Both the position numbers and the translations under genes were made by a program. The notes beneath the pieces were generated by a model, which saw only the letters and a program-made list of their open reading frames with translations, had not been told where the DNA came from and did no database searches. This document shows, piece after piece, positions 58,547-64,000 of a DNA stretch of 64,000 nucleotides. The stretch's first letter is position 1. Every line of letters begins with the position of its first letter. This DNA comes from Nocardioides sp. URHA0020 (lineage in GTDB: Bacteria > Actinomycetota > Actinomycetes > Propionibacteriales > Nocardioidaceae), in contig NZ_KK211166.1 in the NCBI RefSeq assembly GCF_000620705.1, forward strand, positions 411,962 to 475,961. Direction: 5' to 3'.

Positions 58547-60592
58547 GTGAAGCGGATGAACCAGCTCGGTGTGCCCATCGGCATCGTGATGATCGTCGTC
58601 ATGCTGGTGGTCCCGCTGCCGGCCGCCGTGCTCGACCTGCTGATCGCGCTCAACATCACCGGTGCGCTGCTCGTGCTGATGACGGCGATGTTCGTGCACA
58701 AGCCGCTCGACTTCGCCGCCTTCCCGGCCGTGCTGCTCGTGATGACGCTCTTCCGGCTCGCGCTCAACGTCAGCGCCACCCGGCTGGTCCTGCTCAACGG
58801 CTTCGCCGGCAAGGTGATCGACACGTTCGGCCACTTCGTCGTCGGCGGCTCGCTGATCGTCGGCCTGATCGTGTTCGCGATCCTGCTCGTCATCCAGTTC
58901 GTCGTCATCACCAACGGTGCCGGACGAGTCGCGGAGGTGGGCGCGCGCTTCACCCTGGACGCGATGCCCGGCAAGCAGATGGCCATCGACGCGGACCTGA
59001 ACTCCGGCCTCATCGACGAGGACGAGGCCCGACGCCGTCGGGCGGAGGTGCACGCCGAGGCCGACTTCTACGGCTCGATGGACGGTGCGTCGAAGTTCGT
59101 GAAGGGTGACGCCATCGCGGCCATCATCATCACGCTCGTCAACCTGATCGGTGGTTTCGCGATCGGCGTCGGGCAGATGGGGATGCCGTTCGGCGAGGCG
59201 GTGACGACGTACAGCCTGCTGTCGATCGGTGACGGCCTAGTCTCCCAGATCCCGGCCCTGCTGCTCTCGGTGGCGACCGGCCTGATCGTGACCCGGTCGG
59301 TCAACGACAACGACATGGGCTCCGACATCGTCCGCCAGCTGATGGCCAACCAGATGCCGCTGCGCGTGGCCGGGTTCGGCGCGCTCGGGCTGTGCCTGAT
59401 CCCCGGCCTGCCCAAGCTGCCCTTCATCGTCGCCGGCGGACTGATGCTCGTCGCCTCGTCCCGCGCCGGAGCCGCCGCCAAGGAGGAGGCCGCCGAGACC
59501 GAGCAGATCCAGCAGGCGCTGGTCTCCCCCGACACCCCCGAGATGCTGGCCGTGGAGATCCAGGTGGATCCCCTCGGCCTGGAGCTGGCCGCCGACATGA
59601 TCGACCTGGTCGACCCCAGCAGCGGCGGCGACCTGCTCGACCGGGTCAAGGCGCTGCGCCGCAAGATCGCGACCGACCTGGGCATCGTGGCCCCGCCCGT
59701 GCGCACCCGCGACAACCTGCAGCTCCCCAGCCGGAGCTACGCGATCCTGCTCTTCGGCATCGAGGTCGCCCGCGGCGAGGCGCCTCCGGGCACGGTCCTC
59801 GCGATCGGCGACTTCCTCGGCTCGCTGCCGGGCCAGCCGACCCAGGAGCCGGTCTTCGGGCTGGAGGCGAAGTGGATCCCCGCCGAGCTCCGCAGCCAGG
59901 CCGAGCTCAGCGGCGCGACCGTCGTCGACCGTGCGTCGGTCATCACCACCCACCTCGCCGAGGTCATCACCCAGCACGCCGGCCGCCTGCTCGGCCGCGA
60001 GGACGTGCGGATGCTCGCCGACGTCGTGAAGCGCAGCCACCCGGTCGTGGTGGAGGAGCTGACCCCCACGCAGCTGAGCCTGGGCGAGATCCAGAGCGTG
60101 CTGCAGGAGCTGCTCGACGAGAGCGTGTCGATCCGCGACCTGGTCCGGATCTTCGAGGCCCTGTCGTTGCGGGCCACGCGCACCAAGGAGCTCGACCCGC
60201 TCGTCGACGCCGCCCGGCAGGCCCTCGGCCCGGCCATCGCGGCGCCGTACGTCGTGGACCGCACCCTGCACGTCCTCACCCTCGAGCCCCAGCTGGAGCA
60301 GCAGATCCTCGAGTCGCTGCGCCCCAGCGAGTACGGCCAGGGCATCGCGCTCGACCCCGAGACCAGCCAGGCGCTGATGCGCAACCTCGCCCAGCTCGCG
60401 CAGGACGTCGAGAACCGCAACATCCGCCCGGTGCTGGTCTGCGCGCCCCAGGTGCGGGCCTCGCTGCGCCGGCTCGTCAGCCCGATCGTCCCGGGGCTCG
60501 CGGTCCTGTCCTACCAGGAGCTCACCGGGGCCGACCAGATCCGCTCCGAGGGTGTCGTCACGGCCGAGAACCGGCTGGCGGTCACCGTATGA
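58547..60592 (+). CDS. flhA: Flagellar export apparatus protein FlhA
   Basis: 681 residues. About eight N-terminal helices include the FHIPEP signature region (LFRLALNVSATRLVLLNGFAGKVIDTFGHFVVGGSLIVGLIVFAILLVIQFVVITNGAGRVAEVGARFTLDAMPGKQMAIDADLNSGLIDEDEARRRR). The large cytoplasmic domain forms the nonameric ring that docks chaperone-substrate pairs. The start is the GTG seven bases after GGAGG; the longer open frame overlaps flhB and lacks similarity. Confidence 0.97.
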   Translation: MKRMNQLGVPIGIVMIVVMLVVPLPAAVLDLLIALNITGALLVLMTAMFVHKPLDFAAFPAVLLVMTLFRLALNVSATRLVLLNGFAGKVIDTFGHFVVGGSLIVGLIVFAILLVIQFVVITNGAGRVAEVGARFTLDAMPGKQMAIDADLNSGLIDEDEARRRRAEVHAEADFYGSMDGASKFVKGDAIAAIIITLVNLIGGFAIGVGQMGMPFGEAVTTYSLLSIGDGLVSQIPALLLSVATGLIVTRSVNDNDMGSDIVRQLMANQMPLRVAGFGALGLCLIPGLPKLPFIVAGGLMLVASSRAGAAAKEEAAETEQIQQALVSPDTPEMLAVEIQVDPLGLELAADMIDLVDPSSGGDLLDRVKALRRKIATDLGIVAPPVRTRDNLQLPSRSYAILLFGIEVARGEAPPGTVLAIGDFLGSLPGQPTQEPVFGLEAKWIPAELRSQAELSGATVVDRASVITTHLAEVITQHAGRLLGREDVRMLADVVKRSHPVVVEELTPTQLSLGEIQSVLQELLDESVSIRDLVRIFEALSLRATRTKELDPLVDAARQALGPAIAAPYVVDRTLHVLTLEPQLEQQILESLRPSEYGQGIALDPETSQALMRNLAQLAQDVENRNIRPVLVCAPQVRASLRRLVSPIVPGLAVLSYQELTGADQIRSEGVVTAENRLAVTV

Positions 60593-60927
60593 GCCCCATC
60601 TCGTGGCCGGTCCTGATCGGCACGCTGGGGGTCGGCTCCCCGGCCCTGTACGCCGCGCAGGTGGACGGCACGCTGTCGCTGGACGTCGCGCTCGTGCGGC
60701 TGCTGGTGTGCATGGCCGGGGTGTGGCTGGTCGGCTCGATCGTGGCGGGCATCGTCGAGTCGACGGTGGCCGCCAACAAGGCGGCCGAGGCGGCTGAGAA
60801 GGCCGCTGCCGCACTGGCCGCCGCCGAGGCGGCCGGGGAGTACGACCCGGCGGAGTCCGCGGGGATGAGCGCGGGGACGGGCGCCGAGATGAGCGCCGAG
60901 GAGCTCGGGGAGACCGAGGCGGCCTGA
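60589..60927 (+). CDS. Small membrane protein at the end of the flagellar operon
   Basis: 112 residues. Two hydrophobic segments (WPVLIGTLGVGSPALYAAQ and VRLLVCMAGVWLVGSIVAGIV) are followed by an Ala/Glu-rich helix and an acidic tail. No family recognised. Its ATG overlaps the flhA stop, so it is certainly co-translated with flhA. A role in flagellar export or stator function is plausible from context only. Confidence 0.65.
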   Translation: MSPISWPVLIGTLGVGSPALYAAQVDGTLSLDVALVRLLVCMAGVWLVGSIVAGIVESTVAANKAAEAAEKAAAALAAAEAAGEYDPAESAGMSAGTGAEMSAEELGETEAA

Positions 60928-60945
60928 CCGGCGCCGGACAAGCAG

Positions 60946-61016
60946 CGACCCGCAGGCGTTCGGGCCCTGGTGGGCCCGGCTCCGGTGGACGTGATGACCG
61001 GATCGCCTGCGGGTCG
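60946..61016. terminator. Large hairpin after the flagellar operon
   Basis: CGACCCGCAGGCG (60946-60958) pairs with CGCCTGCGGGTCG (61004-61016), and an inner CGGGCC/GGCCCG stem follows the first arm. It can end the fliM-flhA transcript on the plus strand and a possible small transcript coming from the minus strand. Confidence 0.75.
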
Positions 61017-61060
61017 GGTGACTGCTTGGAATTCACCAGCAGCCTGGTGCTGATGGGCTG

Positions 61061-61099
61061 CTAGCGGGCAGCCACCTCACGCGTCCTAGAAGAACTCAT
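61061..61099 (-). CDS. Candidate 12-codon ORF with a perfect Shine-Dalgarno
   Basis: ATG to TAG encodes MSSSRTREVAAR. It is preceded by AAAGGAGGTGG, complementary to the 16S rRNA 3' end, ending eight bases before the ATG. A sigma-70-like promoter lies just upstream. After the stop a CACCAG-GCTG-CTGGTG hairpin (61034-61049) follows. No larger gene is downstream, so it may be a leader peptide or a small protein on a dual-function RNA. Confidence 0.5.
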   Translation of the reverse strand: MSSSRTREVAAR

Positions 61100-61131
61100 T
61101 CTTCGGACCACCTCCTTTCCCGTGTACGACA

Positions 61132-61160
61132 ACGGTAGATCGCCGGTCGGGGCTCTTCAA
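61132..61160 (-). promoter_or_regulatory. Sigma-70-like promoter of the small transcript
   Basis: On the minus strand TTGAAG (plus 61155-61160), 17 bases, TACCGT (plus 61132-61137). The predicted start near 61125 gives a leader of about 25 bases before the 12-codon ORF. Confidence 0.5.
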
Positions 61161-61298
61161 GGGAATTTCTCTCGACTCCCCTTTCGGGGCTGCCGCCCGC
61201 ACCTCGGGCGCACCCCGATCGGAGGCTCGCCGTACCGGTGGAGCGCCGAGGCCGCCACGCGCTGGGTCGCCACGACCGCCCCACTTCTCGGGCAGTCC
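61161..61298. other. No gene recognised
   Basis: Non-coding stretch between the small-transcript promoter and the ABC exporter terminator region. Open frames here lack any similarity or ribosome site. CACTTCTCGGGC at 61282-61293 is a partial copy of the hairpin arm that follows. Confidence 0.5.
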
Positions 61299-61360
61299 CG
61301 TCACTTCTCGGGCGTTGCATCGCCCGAGAAGTGACGGTTTCACCGGTGCACCGGTGAAAC
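61299..61360 (-). terminator. Two adjacent perfect palindromes after the ABC exporter
   Basis: CGTCACTTCTCGGGCG and CGCCCGAGAAGTGACG (61299-61336) form a 16-bp stem with loop TTGCAT. The 24-base palindrome at 61337-61360 (GTTTCACCGGTG / CACCGGTGAAAC) follows directly. They lie 35-96 bases past the exporter stop. The palindrome next to the hairpin could also be a protein-binding site. Confidence 0.6.
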
Positions 61361-61394
61361 AGTCACCAGCCGCGCCGCAACCCCCACCCGACCC

Positions 61395-63392
61395 TCAGAC
61401 GACCTCCACCTCGAGCGCCGCAGCGGTGAACTGGGCGTGGTAGAGCCGCGAGTAGGCACCGTCCGCGAGCAGCAGCTCGTCGTGGTTGCCCTGCTCGACG
61501 ATCGCGCCGTCCTCCATCACGAGGATCAGGTCGGCGTCGCGGATCGTGCTCAGCCGGTGGGCGATCACGAAGCTGGTGCGGTCGGTGCGCAGCGCGGCCA
61601 TCGCCTGCTGCAGGAGCAGCTCGGTGCGGGTGTCGACCGAGCTCGTGGCCTCGTCGAGGATCAGCAGCGCCGGGTTGGTCAGGAACGCCCGCGCGATCGT
61701 GACCAGCTGGCGCTCGCCCGCCGACAGGTTGGAGCCCTCCTCGTCGATGACCGTGTCGTAGCCGTCGGGCAGCGAGTGCACGAACCGGTCCACGAACGTC
61801 GCCCGCGCGGCCTCGAGGATCTGCTCCTCGGTGGCGTCGGGGCGACCGTAGGCGATGTTGTCGCGGATGGTGCCCTCGAAGAGCCAGGTGTCCTGGAGCA
61901 CCATCCCGATCTGGCCGCGCAGCGCTGAGCGCGGCATGCCGGTGATATCGACCCCGTCGATGGTGATCCGGCCGGAGTCGAGGTCGTAGAACCGCATCAC
62001 CAGGTTGACCAGCGTGGTCTTGCCGGCTCCGGTCGGCCCGACGATCGCGACCGTCTGACCGGGCCGCGCGACCAGGGAGAGGTCGGTGATCAGCGGCCGG
62101 TCCTCGTCGTACCGGAACGAGACGTGCTCGAAGGCGACCTCGCCGCGGCGTACGGCGGCGACGGCCAGCTCCGGGGCGTCGGACGGCTCCTCGTCGGCGT
62201 CGAGCAGCTCGAAGACCCGCTCGGCCGAGGCCACGCCCGACTGCAGCAGGTTGGCCATCGACGCCACCGTCGTCAGGGGCTGCGTGAACTGCCGGCTGTA
62301 CTGCACGAACGCCTGCACGTCGCCGAGCGAGAGTGACCCGCTCGACACCCGCAGGCCGCCGATCACGGCGATCACGACGTAGTTGAGGTTCCCGATGAAC
62401 ATGATCGACGGCATGATCAGCCCGCTGACGAACTGGGCGCCGAAGCTGACCTTGTAGAGCTCGTCGTTCTCGGCGGCGAAGCGCTCCTCGACCTCGGCCT
62501 GGCGACCGAAGACCTTGACCAGCGCGTGGCCGGAGTAGGCCTCCTCGATCTGCGCGTTGAGCTTGCCCGTACGCCGCCACTGGGCGACGAACTGGCCCTG
62601 GGAGCGCTTCATGATCGCGCGGGTCACCAGCAGGGACAGAGGGACGGCGACCAGCGCCACGAGCGCGAGCAGCGGCGAGATCCAGAACATCATCCCGAGC
62701 ACGGCTAGCACCGTCATCAGCGAGGTGAGCAGCTGGCTCATCGTCTGCTGCAGGGTCTGGCTGACGTTGTCGATGTCGTTGGTGACCCGGCTCAGCAGCT
62801 CACCGCGCGGCGACCGGTCGAAGTAGCCGAGCGGCAGCCGGTTGATCTTGTCCTCGACGTCCGAGCGCATCCGGAAGATCGTGCTCTGCACGACGCCGTT
62901 GAGGATGTAGCCCTGCATCCAGGCCAGCAACGAGGCGCCGGCGTAGATCGCGAGCACGATCATCAGCACGTGCCCGAGCGCCGCGAAGTCGACGCCCTGA
63001 CCGGGTACGACGTGGTCCATCGCGGCCAGCATGTCGGCCTGCCGGTCGTCACCCGTGGCCCGCAGCTCCTCGACGGCCTGGTCCTGGCTGACGCCGGCCG
63101 GGATCCCGCGGCTGATCAGCCCCGAGAAGATCAGGTCCGTGCCGTGGCCGAGGATGCGCGGCCCGACCGACATCAGCGCGACGCTGAGGATGCCGAGCAG
63201 CACCACCGCGATCGCCTTGGCGCGGTCGGGTCGCATCTGGCTGACCAGCCGCTTGGCGGACGGGCCGAAGGTCATCGCCTTCTGGCCCACCATGCCGCCG
63301 CCCATCGGGCCACGGCCGGGTCCGCCCTGGGGCGCCTCGATCCGCTCGGTGGCCTCGAACTCCTGCTTCTTGGGCTTCTCCGGGGTGCTCAT
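61395..63392 (-). CDS. ABC exporter half-transporter, catalytically complete NBD
   Basis: 665 residues. After a Gly/Pro-rich start come six transmembrane helices (for example [47 protein letters not shown]). The nucleotide domain has [20 protein letters not shown] (Walker A), a signature [16 protein letters not shown], and [17 protein letters not shown] with the catalytic Glu. It pairs with the partial ABC gene upstream through an ATGA overlap, like the Rv1272c/Rv1273c pair of mycobacteria. The cargo is unknown (drugs or lipids). Confidence 0.92.
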   Translation of the reverse strand: MSTPEKPKKQEFEATERIEAPQGGPGRGPMGGGMVGQKAMTFGPSAKRLVSQMRPDRAKAIAVVLLGILSVALMSVGPRILGHGTDLIFSGLISRGIPAGVSQDQAVEELRATGDDRQADMLAAMDHVVPGQGVDFAALGHVLMIVLAIYAGASLLAWMQGYILNGVVQSTIFRMRSDVEDKINRLPLGYFDRSPRGELLSRVTNDIDNVSQTLQQTMSQLLTSLMTVLAVLGMMFWISPLLALVALVAVPLSLLVTRAIMKRSQGQFVAQWRRTGKLNAQIEEAYSGHALVKVFGRQAEVEERFAAENDELYKVSFGAQFVSGLIMPSIMFIGNLNYVVIAVIGGLRVSSGSLSLGDVQAFVQYSRQFTQPLTTVASMANLLQSGVASAERVFELLDADEEPSDAPELAVAAVRRGEVAFEHVSFRYDEDRPLITDLSLVARPGQTVAIVGPTGAGKTTLVNLVMRFYDLDSGRITIDGVDITGMPRSALRGQIGMVLQDTWLFEGTIRDNIAYGRPDATEEQILEAARATFVDRFVHSLPDGYDTVIDEEGSNLSAGERQLVTIARAFLTNPALLILDEATSSVDTRTELLLQQAMAALRTDRTSFVIAHRLSTIRDADLILVMEDGAIVEQGNHDELLLADGAYSRLYHAQFTAAALEVEVV

Positions 63393-64000
63393 GCTGCTTC
63401 CTCGGCCGTCATCTGGGAGGAGACGATCTCCTGGTAGGTCTCGCAGCTCTCGAGCAGCTCGCGATGGGTGCCCCGACCGACGACGCGGCCGTCCTCGAGC
63501 ACCAGGATCAGGTCGGCGTCGATGATCGTCGTGACGCGCTGGGCGACGATGACCACGGTCGCGTCGGCGGTGGTGGGCCTGAGGGCGGCCCGCAACCGGG
63601 CGTCCGTGGCGAGGTCGAGCGCCGAGAAGGAGTCGTCGAAGAGGTAGATCCCGGGTCGGCGGATCAGGGCCCGCGCGATCGCGAGCCGCTGCCGCTGACC
63701 GCCGGAGAAGTTCGTGCCGCCCTGGACGACCGGGGAGTCGAGCCCGTCGGGCAGGGCCTCGACGAAGTCGCGGCCCTGCGCCACCTCGAGCGCCGCCCAC
63801 ATCTCGTCGTCGGTCGCGTCCGGCTTGCCGTACTGCAGGTTGCTGCGGACCGTGCCGCTGAAGAGGTACGCCTTCTGCGGCACCAGCCCGATCTGGTCCC
63901 ACAGCAGGTCGGGGTCGACGCGTCGTACGTCGCACCCACCGACGCGGACGACGCCCTCGGTCGCGTCGAAGAGACGCGGGACGAGGTTGACCAGGGTCGA
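63389..64000 (-). CDS. ABC exporter half-transporter (degenerate NBD), N-terminus outside window
   Basis: Only the C-terminal nucleotide-binding domain (about 203 residues) lies in the window; the frame is open at the right edge. [12 protein letters not shown] follows the Walker [22 protein letters not shown] is the Q-loop and [39 protein letters not shown] the signature and Walker B. An Asp replaces the usual catalytic Glu (LFDD), as in the non-hydrolytic half of heterodimeric exporters. It overlaps its partner gene. Confidence 0.92.
   Translation of the reverse strand, partial: STLVNLVPRLFDATEGVVRVGGCDVRRVDPDLLWDQIGLVPQKAYLFSGTVRSNLQYGKPDATDDEMWAALEVAQGRDFVEALPDGLDSPVVQGGTNFSGGQRQRLAIARALIRRPGIYLFDDSFSALDLATDARLRAALRPTTADATVVIVAQRVTTIIDADLILVLEDGRVVGRGTHRELLESCETYQEIVSSQMTAEEAA

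Noticed and set aside
61108..61118. CCACCTCCTTT resembling the 3' end of 16S rRNA
   Set aside because: No other rRNA sequence surrounds it; it is simply the complement of a strong Shine-Dalgarno on the minus strand.
61086..61343. 85-codon open frame on the minus strand after the ABC exporter
   Set aside because: Runs through two palindromes and a promoter, has no ribosome site and no protein-like pattern.

Overview
The window is high-GC DNA from a motile, Gram-positive actinobacterium, most likely a Nocardioides-like member of the Nocardioidaceae. The signs are very high GC, frequent GTG starts, many 1-4 base start/stop overlaps, actinobacterial families (LCP, IdeR/DtxR, a SepX/GlpR-type membrane protein) and a flagellar system without L- or P-ring genes. 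The species assignment is inference.

Left part (1-17.6 kb). After a cut-off cysteine hydrolase, a small membrane protein and a DHA2 drug exporter comes a five-gene minus-strand operon: an unknown protein, a DUF4331 protein, a DyP-type haem peroxidase, an enoyl-CoA hydratase and a sulfite-oxidase-like molybdoenzyme. A tRNA-Ala(CGC) with a strong hairpin separates it from a conserved actinobacterial block: GlpR/SepX-like protein, rimJ, mog, moaC, moeA/glp, UDP-glucose pyrophosphorylase, then divergently 5-FCL, an FmdB/Ruc-like zinc ribbon, a SAF protein and mscL. Apart from moaC and mog this resembles the Mycobacterium tuberculosis Rv0985c-Rv0996 region. The moeA paralogue may therefore be the division protein Glp. 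An LCP protein and tRNA-Arg(CCT) follow.

Middle part (17.6-32 kb). Directly downstream of the tRNA-Arg is a more AT-rich insert carrying a DarT-DarG DNA ADP-ribosylation toxin-antitoxin pair and a tandem-HTH protein. Metabolic and repair genes follow: LhgO, a saccharopine-dehydrogenase-like reductase, DUF2277, a sirtuin, IdeR/DtxR, photolyase, a hotdog protein, a GH13 glucosidase, and a MarR/DHA2 efflux operon whose promoter carries two palindromic operators. REP-like repeats and an HNH-nuclease remnant lie at 21.1-21.5 kb.

Right part (32-61 kb). This is a nearly complete flagellar regulon: flgN-flgK-flgL-fliW-csrA on the minus strand; then fliA, fliC, fliD, fliS, and flgB-flgC-fliE-fliF-fliG-fliH-fliI-fliJ-(P60/SLT muramidase)-fliK-flgD-flgE, flbD-motA-motB-fliL, and fliM-fliN-fliO-fliP-fliQ-fliR-flhB-flhA. 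Reading the intergenic DNA shows a recurring sigma-28-like promoter (TCA[G/A]-N15/16-GCCGAT) ahead of flgN, fliC, flgB, flbD and fliM, and a TAAA-N15-GCCAGATA version ahead of fliA. Three of the resulting leaders (fliC, flgB, flbD) begin with a small hairpin presenting the same hexaloop ACGGAC, followed by a GGA-containing Shine-Dalgarno. That is the layout expected for CsrA repression, and csrA and its antagonist fliW are encoded in the same cluster. This predicted sigma-28/CsrA/FliW circuit is the main regulatory finding.

End (61-64 kb). A possible small transcript on the minus strand has a promoter, a perfect Shine-Dalgarno and a 12-codon ORF but no larger gene. It is followed by a heterodimeric ABC exporter whose upstream gene runs off the window.
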